Shown: positions 9,896-19,868, numbered from the stretch's first letter. The stretch is 64,000 nucleotides of DNA from Closterium sp. NIES-65 (GCA_948144175.1 CANXME010002590.1:744001-808000), one strand, 5' to 3'. The notes: generated by a model from the sequence alone, not told the origin. A program made the numbers and translations.

Positions 9896-11256
9896 TTTCC
9901 TCCCTCCCTCCCTCCCCTCCCTCCCTCCCTCCCTACCATTTTTCCTCCCTCCCTCCCTCCCTCCCTCCCTCCCTCCCTTCCTCCCTCCCTTCCTCCCTCC
10001 CTCCCTCCCTCCCTCCCTCCCTCCCTCCCTCCCTCCCTCCCTCCCTCCCTCCCTCCCTCCCTCCCTCCCTCCCTCCATTCCTCCCTCCCTCCCTTCCTCC
10101 CTCCCTCCCTCCCTTCCTCCCTCCCTCCCTCCCTTCCTCCCTCCCTCCCTCCCTCCCTTCCTTCCTCCCTCCCTCCCTTCCTCCCTCCCTCCCTCCCTCC
10201 CTCCCTCCCTCCCTCCCTCCCTCCCTCCCTCCCTCCCTCCCTCCCTCCCTCCCTTCCTCCCTCCCTTCCTCCCTCCCTCCCTCCCTCCCTCCCTCCCTCC
10301 CTCCCTCCCTCCCTCCCTCCCTCCCTCCCTCCCTCCCTCCCTCCCTCCCTCCCTCCCTCCCTCCATTCCTCCCTCCCTCCCTTCCTCCCTCCCTCCCTCC
10401 CTTCCTCCCTCCCTCCCTCCCTTCCTCCCTCCCTCCCTCCCTCCCTTCCTTCCTCCCTCCCTCCCTTCCTCCCTCCTCCTCCCTCCCTCCCTCCCTCCCT
10501 CCCTCCCTCCCTCCCTCCCTCCCTCCCTCCCTCCCTCCCTCCCTCCCTCCCTCCCTCCCTCCTCCCTCCCTCCCTCCTCGCTACCTCCCTCCCTCCCTTC
10601 CTCCCTCCTCCCTCCCTCCCTCCTCCCTTCCTCCCTCCCTCCCTCCTTCCTCCCTCCCTCCCTCCCTCCCTCCCTCCCTCCCTCCCTCCCTCCCTCCCTC
10701 CCTCCCTCCCTCCCTCCCTCCCTCCCTTCCTCCCTCCCTTCCTCCCTCCCTCCCTCCCTCCCTCCCTCCCTCCCTCCCTCCCTCCCTCCCTCCCTCCCTC
10801 CCTCCCTCCCTCCCTCCCTCCCTCCCTCCCTCCCTCCATTCCTCCCTCCCTCCCTTCCTCCCTCCCTCCCTCCCTTCCTCCCTCCCTCCCTCCCTTCCTC
10901 CCTCCCTCCCTCCCTCCCTTCCTTCCTCCCTTCCTCCCTCCCTCCCTCCCTCCCTCCCTCCCTCCCTCCCTCCCTCCCTCCCTCCCTCCCTCCCTCCCTC
11001 CCTCCCTCCCTCCCTCCCTCCATTCCTCCCTCCCTCCCTTCCTCCCTCCCTCCCTCCCTTCCTCCCTCCCTCCCTCCCTTCCTCCCTCCCTCCCTCCCTC
11101 CCTTCCTTCCTCCCTTCCTCCCTCCCTCCCTCCCTCCCTCCCTCCCTCCCTCCCTCCCTCCCTCCCTCCCTCCCTCCCTCCCTCCCTCCCTCCCTCCCTC
11201 CCTCCCTCCCTCCCTTCCTCCCTTCCTCCCTCCCTTCCTCCCTTCCTCCCTCTGCC
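9896..11256. repeat. (CCCT)n array, 1.36 kb
   Basis: Almost pure CCCT/CCTC tetranucleotide repeat with sparse CCTT and CATT variants. The variant block with CCATTCC followed by three spaced CTTCC words recurs near 10077, 10365, 10837 and 11021, so the array has been expanded in large blocks. The long Pro-Ser-Leu frames on + and Gly-Arg-Glu frames on - are by-products. Confidence 0.95.
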
Positions 11257-11267
11257 CCCCTCCCTAT

Positions 11268-11570
11268 CCCCGCAGATGCTGCCCCTACGGCCCTGGCAGG
11301 GCCGCCCTGCTAGCCCTTCTCCGTCTGGTAGACGCCTTCACAGTCGCAGGAAGCTAAAGGCAGTATCAGTGCCTCACCACTCATGCCCCTCACCATAATC
11401 CTCCCTCCCCTCTAACCCCCCTCAGATGCTGTCCCCTACAGCCCTGTTAGACGCTCTTGCATTTCCCCACCTCATTCCGACGTGCATCCTTCTCCCCCCC
11501 TCGCCCCTTCTCCCCCCCTCGCCCCTTCTCCCCCCCCCCACCCCCCCACCCCTCCAGATGCTCTCCTCTA
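11268..11570 (+). repeat. Partial copies of the first visible transporter exon
   Basis: CAGATGCTG.CCCCTAC.GCCCTG.. occurs at about 11272 and 11422 before the intact exon at 11558. Each copy has its own CAG acceptor and encodes MLSPTALL-like residues; the copies then diverge. Confidence 0.75.
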
Positions 11571-14500
11571 CGGCCCTGTTAGCCGTTCTCCGCCTGGCAG
11601 ACGTTCTCACCTTTGCGGATGGCTCTGCTGCTGACGTGGCTCTGGGCAGAGGCAGCAGCAGCATAGGCAGCAGCAGCGGTAGCAGCCTAGGGAGCAGCAA
11701 GGGAGGAGCAGCGGTGGGGCTGGGCAGGGTGGTGGCGGGCCTGTTTGCTCCCAGCTACTCTGTCTCTGTCGCCCCTGCTGGTGCTGTTGGTGGTGGGGGA
11801 AAATTGGGGAAGGGAGGGAAGGGTGGGAGGAGCAGGGGCGGGCGCAGTGGGTTTGTGCCGCTGCATACTCTTGCCAGGGTGCTGCCGCTGTCGCTCTCAT
11901 ATCTCCTCTACATGGTACGTACGTCCCTGGGGGTTCGGCAGGGCAGGGTGGTGGCAGGCTTGTTTGCTCCCATCTACTCTCTCTCTGTCACTCCTGCTGC
12001 TGCTGGTGCTGAGCTGATGGTAGGAAGGGAAGGAAGGGTGGGAGGAGCAGGGGCGGGCGCAGTGCGTTTGTCTGTGCCTCTGCACACTCTCTCTAGAGTT
12101 TTGCCTCTGTCACTCTCCCATCTCCTCTACGTGGTACGGATGTCCCTTGGGGTTGGGGTTGCCCTTTCTTGCTCTCATATCTCCTCTATCCCTTCCCTAC
12201 CTGGTTTTGAGTCGACTCAAAAGCTGTCTGGTAGTTATCTCCTCCACCACATGGTACGAATGTCCCGAGGGAGTTGGCATGCGATGAAGTGCCACTGTGG
12301 GCAAAGAGGGAAAAGGGCGGGCGCACGCAGTGGGTTCGCGTCTTGGCATAGTCTTGCCGACCAGAGTGCTTCATGAGAAAGGATGTGTGGGGCTACCTGC
12401 TCCACGCATGAGCCTCAGCTTCTTGCCAGAGTGCTTCTTGCCAGAGTGCTTCTTGCCAGAGTGCTTCTTGCCAGAGTGCTTCTTCTCTCCCTCCCCTGCC
12501 TCCTGTGCGTACCTGCTTCAATGCATGATGCACTGTATGCTGCATGCTGCAGTACCCACACCACACACACCATGACCCCCTTGGCTCTGCTGTGTGCTTG
12601 TTGGTCTCTACTGGTGCGTGCGTGAGTGAACGTGCCCTTGTTTACGGCTCTCAGGTGCACCACAGTCTTCTTCACTTCCCTCTCCCTGTGCGCCTGTTCA
12701 TGCCTGTTCATGCCTGTTCATGCCTGTTCATGTGTGTGTCTGTCCGCAGGTGGTGGGCATGGCGAGCATAAGGGGAGAGAACGTGCCCATGTACACGGCC
12801 CTGCGCCGCACCACAGTCACCTTTAATTCACCCTTGCGTATGTCTCTGTGTTTCCTTTCCTCCCAATCCCGTTCCTCAGGTGGTGGGTATGGCGAGCATA
12901 AGGGGAGTGAACGTGCCCATGTACACGGCTCTCAGGCGCACCACGGTGGCCTTCACCCTTCTGGCCGAGCGACTGCTGTCAAGCAAGCGACACTCCTCAT
13001 ACACGCTCATCAGGTGAGCTTGAGTTGAGGGCTGCACGTTAGTCTTGCAATGGTGCTTCTGTGCTTGTGTGCCTGCACTTGTGTACGTAGAAATCATATT
13101 TCTATCCGCTCTCCATCTATCCGCTCTCCATCCATCCGTCTCCCTTCTCTGCAGTTCAGTGTGGCAGTCATAGTCACAGGAGCACTGCTGGCAGCACTAA
13201 GGGACTTGTCTCGTTCGCACTCATGCTTGTGTAATTGCTTCCCTCCCTCTCCTCCCTTCTCTTCAGTTCAGTGTGGCAGTCATACTCTCAGGAGCACTGC
13301 TGGCAGCACTAAGGGACTTGTCTCGTTCGCACTCATGCTTGTGTAATTGCTTCCCTCCCTCTCCTCCCTTCTCTTCAGTTCAGTGTGGCAGTCATAGTCA
13401 CAGGAGCACTGCTGGCAGCACTAAGGGACTTGTCTCGTTCGCACTCATGCTTGTGTAATTGCTTCCCTCCCTCTCCTCCCTTCTCTTCAGTTCAGTGTGG
13501 CAGTCATACTCTCAGGAGCACTGCTGGCAGCACTAAGGGACTTGTCTCGTTCGCACTCATGCTTGTGTAATTGCTTCCCTCCCTCTCCTCCCTTCTCTTC
13601 AGTTCAGTGTGGCAGTCATACTCTCAGGAGCACTGCTGGCAGCACTAAGGGACTTGTCTCGTTCGCACTCATGCTTGTGTAATTGCTTCCCTCCCTCTCC
13701 TCCCTTCTCTTCAGTTCAGTGTGGCAGTCATAGTCACAGGAGCACTGCTGGCAGCACTAAGGGACTTGTCTCGTTCGCACTCATGCTTGTGTAATTGCTT
13801 CCCTCCCTCTCCTCCCTTCTCTTCAGTTCAGTGTGGCAGTCATACTCTCAGGAGCACTGCTGGCAGCACTAAGGGACTTGTCTCGTTCGCACTCATGCTT
13901 GTGTAATTGCTTCCCTCCCTCTCCTCCCTTCTCTTCAGTTCAGTGTGGCAGTCATAGTCACAGGAGCACTGCTGGCAGCACAAAGGGACTTGTCTCGTTC
14001 GCACTCATGCTTGTGTAATTGCTTCCCTCCCTCTCCTCCCTTCTCTTCAGTTCAGTGTGGCAGTCATACTCTCAGGAGCACTGCTGGCAGCACTAAGGGA
14101 CTTGTCTCGTTCGCACTCATGCTTGTGTAATTGCTTCCCTCCCTCTCCTCCCTTCTCTTCAGTTCAGTGTGGCAGTCATACTCTCAGGAGCACTGCTGGC
14201 AGCACTAAGGGACTTGTCTCGTTCGCACTCATGCTTGTGTAATTGCTTCCCTCCCTCTCCTCCCTTCTCTTCAGTTCAGTGTGGCAGTCATACTCTCAGG
14301 AGCACTGCTGGCAGCACTAAGGGACTTGTCTCGTTCGCACTCATGCTTGTGTAATTGCTTCCCTCCCTCTCCTCCCTTCTCTTCAGTTCAGTGTGGCAGT
14401 CATACTCTCAGGAGCACTGCTGGCAGCACTAAGGGACTTGTCTCGTTCGCACTCATGCTTGTGTAATTGCTTCCCTCCCTCTCCTCCCTTCTCTGCAGTT

Positions 14501-17500
14501 CAGTGTGGCAGTCATAGTCACAGGAGCACTGCTCGCAGCACTAAGGGACTTCTCATTTGAAGCATATGGCTACTCACTCGTCTTCCTATCCAACATCACC
14601 ACCGCACTCTACCTCGCCTTTATTGCAAGACTCGGCAAGGCTACCGGCCTCAACAGCTTCGGCCTCATGTGGTGTAATGGTGAGCCTTCATTGCACGTGC
14701 CCTTGACCTCTACTTATGTGCCCTGTGCCCGATGCCCTGTGTGCCCCATGCCCTGTGTGCCCCATGCCCTGTGTGCCCCATGCCCTGTGTGCCCCATGCC
14801 CTGTGTGCCCCATGCCCTGTGTGCCCCATGCCCTGTGTGCCCCATGCCCTGTGCCCCATGCCCTGTGCCCCATGCCCTGTGTGCCCCATGCCCTGTGTGC
14901 CCCATGCCCTGTGTGCCCCATGCCCTGTGCCCCATGCCCTGTGTGCCCCATGCCCTGTGTGCCCCATGCCCTGTGTGCCCCATGCCCTGTGCCCCATGCC
15001 CTGTGTGCCCCATGCCCTGTGTGCCCCATGCCCTGTGTGCCCCATGCCCTGTGCCCCATGCCCTGTGTGCCCCATGCCCTGTGTGCCCCATGCCCTGTGC
15101 CCCATGCCCTGTGCCCCATGCCCTGTGTGCCCCATGCCCTGTGTGCCCCATGCCCTGTGCCCCATGCCCTGTGTGCCCCATGCCCTGTGCCCCATGCCCT
15201 GTGTGCCCCATGCCCTGTGCCCCATGCCCTGTGTGCCCCATGCCCTGTGTGCCCCATGCCCTGTGTGCCCCATGCCCTGTGTGCCCCATGCCCTGTGTGC
15301 CCCATGCCCTGTGTGCCCCATGCCCTGTGTGCCCCATGCCCTGTGTGCCCCATGCCCTGTGTGCCCATGCCCTGTGTGCGCTATGGGCTGTGGCCCATGC
15401 CCTGTGTGCCCCATGCCCTGTGTGCCCCATGCCCTGTGTGCCCCATGCCCTGTGTGCCCCATGCCCTGTGTGCCCCATGCCCTGTGTGCCCCATGCCCTG
15501 TGTGCCCCATGCCCTGTGTGCCCCATGCCCTGTGTGCCCCATGCCCTGTGTGCCCCATGCCCTGTGCCCCATGCCCTGTGTGCCCCATGCCCTGTGTGCC
15601 CCATGCCCTGTGTGCCCCATGCCCTGTGTGCCCCATGCCCTGTGTGCCCCATGCCCTGTGTGCCCCATGCCCTGTGTGCCCCATGCCCTGTGCCCCATGC
15701 CCTGTGTGCCCCATGCCCTGTGTGCCCCATGCCCTGTGCCCCATGCCCTGTGCCCCATGCCCTGTGTGCCCCATGCCCTGTGTGCCCCATGCCCTGTGCC
15801 CCATGCCCTGTGTGCCCCATGCCCTGTGTGCCCCATGCCCTGTGCCCCATGCCCTGTGTGCCCCATGCCCTGTGTGCCCCATGCCCTGTGTGCCCCATGC
15901 CCTGTGTGCCCCATGCCCTGTGTGCCCCATGCCCTGTGTGCCCCATGCCCTGTGTGCCCCATGCCCTGTGTGCCCCATGCCCTGTGTGCCCCATGCCCTG
16001 TGTGCCCCATGCCCTGTGTGCCCCATGCCCTGTGTGCCCCATGCCCTGTGTGCCCCATGCCCTGTGTGCCCCATGCCCTGTGTGCCCCATGCCCTGTGTG
16101 CCCCATGCCCTGTGTGCCCCATGCCCTGTGTGCCCCATGCCCTGTGTGCCCCATGCCCTGTGTGCCCCATGCCCCTTGCTCTGTACCCTGTGCCCTGTGC
16201 CCCGTTCCCCGTTCCCTGTGCCCTGCGCCCTGTGCCCTGTACCCTGTACCCTGTGCCCTGTACCCTGTGCCCCGTGCCCTGTGCCCTGTGCCCCGTTCCC
16301 CGTTCCCTGTGCCCTGCGCCCTGTGCCCTGTACCCTGTACCCTGTGCCCTGTGCCCTGTGCCCCGTGCCCTGTGCCCTGTGCCCTGTGCCCTGTGCCCTG
16401 TGCCCTGTGCCCTGTGCCCATCCCAACCCTTTCCTCTCCCATCACTTGAGGCCACCCCTTTCCTCTCCCATTCCTCTCTCTCATCCCTCTCTCTCATCCC
16501 TCTCTCTCATTCCTCTCTCTCATCCCTCTCTCTCATCCCTCTCTCTCATCTCACTCTCCCATCCCTCTCTCTAATCCCTCTCTGTCATCCCTCTCTCCCA
16601 TCCCTCTCTCCCATCCCTCTCTCCCATCCCTCTCTCCCCTCTCTCCCTTTTCAACGCGTCTCAAAAGTCCGAAAGTCCACCTCACTGCCATCTCCTCTCT
16701 CTCATTCCCCCATGCCATCTCCTCTCCCTCATTCCCCCATGCCATCTCCTCTCACGCATTCCTCTATCCCATCTCCAGGCGTCATCTGCATCCCCGCCCT
16801 CCTCCTCTGGACATTCCTCTCGGGGGAGATTCAACGGGCGCTCGACTTTCCAGCGCTGCTGCAACCCGATTTCCTGGTGCGTTGGAGAAGACTGGATGGG
16901 CTGTGTGTGTGCTGCTACATCCCCCTTCTCCTCCTCTGAACTGGACATTCCTCACGGGGGAGATTCAACGGGCTCTCGATTTCCCAGCACTCCTGCAACC
17001 CAATTTTCTGGTGGGTTGGTGGTGGCTGGTGCTTGTGCGCGGGTGAGACCATGGGGGAACGGAGAAAGGGCTGTGTGTGTGCGTCTGCATCCCCGCCCTC
17101 CTCCTCTGGACATTCCTCTCGGGGGAGATTCAACTGGTGCTCGAGTTTCCAGCACTCCTGCAGCCCAAATTCCTGGTGGGTTGGTGGTGTTGGTGCTTGG
17201 TGCGCGTGTGAGTCCGTGGGAGAAAGGGGAATGGGCTGTGTGTGAGCGTCTGCATCCCCGTGCTACTTCTCTGGACGTTTTTTTTCATGGGAAATCCAAT
17301 GGATCTTAAGTTCCCAGCACTGCTGCAACCCAATTTCCTCAATCTGCTCCCGTGTGTTTGTGTGTCCGTTACACTTCGATCGGCCTGGATGTTGCATGTG
17401 ACACGGGGTGATTGCCACGCTACCGTTGACACTCAAGTGGCGAGCGCTCGAGCTGTGGCAAGGCAACTCGTCGTGTTCATGAGTTGCCGCGGCTTGAGCG

Positions 17501-19868
17501 TTCGTCGCTTGAGTGTCAACGGTAGCGCGGAAGTTAACCCGTGTCACATGCAACATTCAGGTTGACCAAGAGCAACGGACACACATACACACACACGAGG
17601 TCGGACCAAGGGGAGGGGGAGAGAGACATTACAGCAACTTGCTATGCCGCCATGCTTAGTCCATGCTCTCTTGCCAGTCAGCAAGTTGAGTCAGTGCAAG
17701 GTCCCTTTTTCACCATGCATGCTGTGCTACGTCATGCTATTCATGCCACGCGATGGCATTCTGTGCCATGCCATGTAATTCTGTGCCATGCCATGTAATT
17801 CTGTGCCATGTCATAAAATTCTGTGCCATGCCATGTAATTCTGTGCCATGCCATGTAATTCTGTGCCATGCCATGCAATTCTGTGCCATGCCATTTCATT
17901 TCATGCCACGCTTCTGTTCCATTCAATCAACCGACCGACCGACCGACCGAACGACCGACCAACCAACCGACTGACCGACCAACCGGCCGACCACCCAACC
18001 AACCAACCAACCAACCAAACGTACCAAGGTCTCCCCCCACCCCCCCTCTTCTACTCCCGCCCTCCAGGTGGTGCTGTCGATGTCATGCCTCATGCCCTTC
18101 GCATTAAACCACACCGTCGTTTCTGCAGCAGCTTGTGATACAGACCGTATCAGGCAGTGCTGGCAATGTCATGCCTCATGTCATTCCTCCCCCTCTTCCA
18201 AGATATCATGCGTCATGCCCTTCGCACTGAACCACACCGTCGTTTCTGCAGCAGCTTGTGATACAGACCGATTGCATGTGCTCCCCCCCAACCCCCTCCA
18301 CTTACTCATCAGGCAGTGCTGGCGATGTCATGCCTCACCTCATGCCCTCTGCCCTTTCTCAATGGCTCGCTACTCATCTGACCTATTTTTGTGCAATCTA
18401 TGTCATCTCTCCCGCTCGTATCTTCACTCATAGCGGAAGAGCTGCAACTCTGAAGATTGGAAAACGCTTAAAGCAACAGCAACGCTTATTTTTGTGCAAT
18501 TTATGCCATCTCTCCCGCCATCAGCCTGTGCTGTCCATGTCATGCCTCATGGCCTTTGCTCTCAACTACACCATTCTCCTCAACACCTCATCTGCTCCAA
18601 CCAACCAGTTCAATCTCTCCCAATCTCCCCTTCCCACCCACCAGGCTGTGCTGTCCATGTCATGCCTCATGGCCTTTGCTCTCAACTACACCATCTTCCT
18701 CAACACCTCATCTGCTCCAACCAACCAGTTCAATCTCTCCCAATCTCCCCTTCCCACCCACCAGGCTGTGCTGTCCATGTCATGCCTCATGGCCTTTGCT
18801 CTCAACTACACCATCTTCCTCAACACCTCATCTGCTCCAACCAACCAGTTCAATCTCTCCCAATCTCCCCTTCCCACCCACCAGGCTGTGCTGTCCATGT
18901 CATGCCTCATGGCCTTTGCTCTCAACTACACCATCTTCCTCAACACCTCTCTTAACTCTGCCCTCACCCAAACCATGTGTGGCAACATCAAGGTGTGTGG
19001 CAACATCAAGGTGTGTGTGTGGCAACATCAAGGTGTGTGTGTGGCAACATCCGGGTGTGTGGTAACATCAAGGTGCGTGGCAACATCAATCAAGGTGTGT
19101 GGTAACATTAACGTATGGTGGCAACATCAAGGCGTGGTGGTGTGGTAACATCGAGGTGCAGTGGTAACATGGAGGCGTGGTGGTTACATCGATTCGTGGT
19201 GGTAACATCGAGGTGTGGTGGTATCAAGGTGTGTGGCAACATCAAGGTGTGTGTGTGTAAGGTAACATCAAGGTGTGTGTGTGTAAGGTAACATCAAGGT
19301 GTGTGTGTGTGTATAAGGTGACTTCACACTCAGCATTCAGGTGTGCACACCCACCCAGCCACCATATTCCTCAACACCACTCTCAACTCGCTCTCCACTC
19401 TGCGCCTACTATTCTCATTTCGTAGACTAATCTCATTCCTAAACTAATCCAGAATCCACATCCCTCTCCTGGCTGGTATCTGCAGGATTTAGGAACGGTT
19501 GGAATCGGTTGGGCACTTTTTGGAGGCTTGCCTTTTGACCTGGTAAGAGTGGCAAGAGTGGGGTAGGGAAGGGTGTGAGGGGAAGGATTTTTTTTCCCTC
19601 TCTAAAGGGGGGGATTTTGGCAGCTGGGGGATAAGATTAAATTATGGTGGTGGGAGGGTTTTTATACCGTAACAGGGGTTTTAGGATCTGCTATTTGGGT
19701 ACATGTTGCTGTCATGTTTCTGTTCTCACATGTTTCTGTCAAAGAGTGGCAAGAGTTATTTTTTTCCATTGTTGATTTTTTTTTTTTCTGCAGGGCAATA
19801 TAATTGGGCAAGCTATGGGGTTTCTGGGTTCGGGTCTATATGCTTATTGCAAGATTAAAGGTATCTAG
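11558..19868 (+). CDS. Nucleotide-sugar transporter (UDP-GlcNAc transporter-like)
   Basis: Spliced gene for a multi-pass Golgi/ER nucleotide-sugar/UMP antiporter of the plant UGNT1/SLC35D-like type. Phase-compatible exons with GT-AG borders: 11558-11914, 12880-13013, 14504-14679, 16779-16876, 18885-18992, 19486-19542 and 19794-19868 (TAG). They encode in order [51 protein letters not shown] with [48 protein letters not shown] with [33 protein letters not shown] and [20 protein letters not shown]. These are hallmark blocks of the family. The total visible is 334 codons. The first exon(s), with the first membrane helix, were not found upstream of 11558, where ATG directly follows an acceptor. 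The first visible exon also holds a Ser/Gly-rich insert unusual for the family. The exon at 14504 uses the second of two AGs (GCAGTTCAG|T), which alone keeps phase. Nearly every intron is filled by tandem repeats and exon copies. Confidence 0.85.
11938..12262 (+). repeat. In-frame duplications of an exon end
   Basis: The 3' half of exon 11558-11914 (Gly-rich stretch, [19 protein letters not shown], then a GTACG donor) is repeated with a donor at 12134 and, more degraded, with a third donor at 12254. The donor spacings are 219 and 120 bp, both multiples of three, and the frame stays open through all of them. Use of either downstream donor would lengthen the protein by 73 or 113 residues without a frameshift. 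Confidence 0.75.
12205..12222. other. Palindrome, copy 5
   Basis: Perfect TTTTGAGTCGACTCAAAA between two partial copies of the transporter exon end (CTCATATCTCCTCT.. to its left, GTTATCTCCTCCACCACATG to its right). Confidence 0.9.
12419..12486. repeat. 15-bp tandem repeat
   Basis: Four copies of TTGCCAGAGTGCTTC preceded by a degenerate one at 12354-12373, inside a transporter intron. The unit derives from the CTTGCCAGGGTGCTGC stretch of the preceding exon. Confidence 0.85.
12626..12837 (+). repeat. Partial copies of the VVGMASIRG exon
   Basis: Copy at 12750-12837 keeps a CAG acceptor, [20 protein letters not shown] and a strong GTATGT donor but is 88 nt long, so including it would shift frame. 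A fragment at 12626-12672 reads [16 protein letters not shown]. The intact exon is 12880-13013, 130 bp further on. A 10-bp TGCCTGTTCA repeat (12692-12731) lies between the copies. Confidence 0.8.
13155..14503 (+). repeat. 112-bp intron-exon boundary array, 12 copies plus intact exon
   Basis: Units start at 13155 and recur every 112 bp without indel up to 14499, where the intact exon begins. Each unit holds a polypyrimidine tract, an AG acceptor, the first 48 nt of the exon ([13 protein letters not shown]) and 59 nt of intron. Two versions, with ATAGTCACAG or ATACTCTCAG inside the exon part, follow the order A B A B B A B A B B B B A. The first and last copies have CTCTGCAG at the acceptor and the internal ones CTCTTCAG. 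Only the last copy continues into the full exon. Confidence 0.95.
14730..16172. repeat. 14/16-bp minisatellite in a transporter intron
   Basis: About 95 copies of GTGTGCCCCATGCCCT mixed with a 14-bp form that lacks GT. The order of long and short units shows repeated blocks. It lies directly after the donor of exon 14504-14679. The long frames on both strands (Cys-Pro-His-Ala-Leu and Gly-His-Arg-Ala-Trp types) are by-products. Confidence 0.95.
16173..16430. repeat. TGTGCCC/TGTACCC short repeat
   Basis: Continuation of the preceding array with 6-7-bp units (CCCTGTG, CCCTGTA, CCCCGTT). A block near 16187-16260 is duplicated near 16273-16350. Confidence 0.85.
16435..16778. repeat. CT-rich intron end with 10-12-bp repeats
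   Basis: CATCCCTCTCT and CATTCCCCCATGCCATCTCCTCTC type repeats make a long pyrimidine tract that ends at the CAG acceptor of exon 16779-16876. CTTTTCAACGCGTCTCAAAAG at about 16647-16667 is a degenerate relative of the palindrome. Confidence 0.7.
16912..17336 (+). repeat. Three trailing copies of the [12 protein letters not shown] exon
   Basis: After the intact exon at 16779-16876, exon-like copies with GGACATTC-type centres follow at 16945, 17110 and 17275 (spacing 134, 165 and 165 bp from the first), each encoding variants of [21 protein letters not shown]. Copies two and three keep a GTGGGT donor, but their acceptor sides are damaged. The fourth is the most diverged. Here the copies trail the intact exon, whereas at 13155 and 18525 they precede it. 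Confidence 0.85.
17351..17602. mobile_element. Inverted-repeat element (MITE-like), about 250 bp
   Basis: The two ends are inverted copies of each other: TGTGTGTCCGTT.. outside, then CCTG(G/A)ATGTTGCATGTGACAC and CGCTACCGTTGACACTCAAG inside. The arms are about 110 bp with a short unpaired centre around GTTGCC. There are no ORFs of note. It lies in the transporter intron after the exon copies. Confidence 0.7.
17755..17900. repeat. 20-bp minisatellite
   Basis: Seven copies of CATGTAATTCTGTGCCATGC in an intron of the transporter gene. Confidence 0.9.
17926..18022. repeat. ACCG/ACCA tetranucleotide repeat
   Basis: (ACCG)n passing into (AACC)n, directly before a CT-rich tract and a CAG acceptor. 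Confidence 0.85.
18068..18345 (+). repeat. Diverged copies of the [12 protein letters not shown] exon
   Basis: At least four fragments (from 18068, 18155, 18206 and 18312) resemble the exon later found intact at 18885. The first reads [17 protein letters not shown] after a CAG acceptor. They contain TTTCTGCAGCAGCTTGTGAT in place of the exon's second half. Confidence 0.75.
18525..18884 (+). repeat. 120-bp intron-exon boundary array, in frame
   Basis: Three copies precede the intact exon at 18885-18992 with an exact 120-bp period (AGs before 18525, 18645, 18765, 18885). Each holds the acceptor and the first 65 nt of the exon ([20 protein letters not shown]) followed by about 55 nt of intron-like sequence, which is also open ([18 protein letters not shown]). 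Since 120 is a multiple of three and there is no stop, any of the four acceptors gives an in-frame exon. Confidence 0.92.
18979..19325 (+). repeat. Minisatellite grown from a splice donor
   Basis: The exon end GGCAACATCAAG and its donor GTGTGTG are repeated about 16 times in 16-24-bp units. They become more diverged downstream (GGTAACATCGAGGCGTGGTG) and then regular again near 19253-19320 (TAACATCAAGGTGTGTGTGTG). Confidence 0.9.
19340..19410 (+). repeat. Fragment of the [12 protein letters not shown] exon
   Basis: CACCATATTCCTCAACACCACTCTCAACTCGC matches the [11 protein letters not shown] part of exon 18885-18992 and stands alone, without splice sites. Confidence 0.6.

Noticed and set aside
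9778-11313. Long Pro-Ser-Leu and Gly-Arg-Glu frames
   Set aside because: Shadows of the (CCCT)n array on both strands.
14505-16939. Several frames of 370-735 codons on both strands
   Set aside because: Run through the 14/16-bp minisatellite in an intron. Only the first 58 codons at 14504-14679 are real exon.
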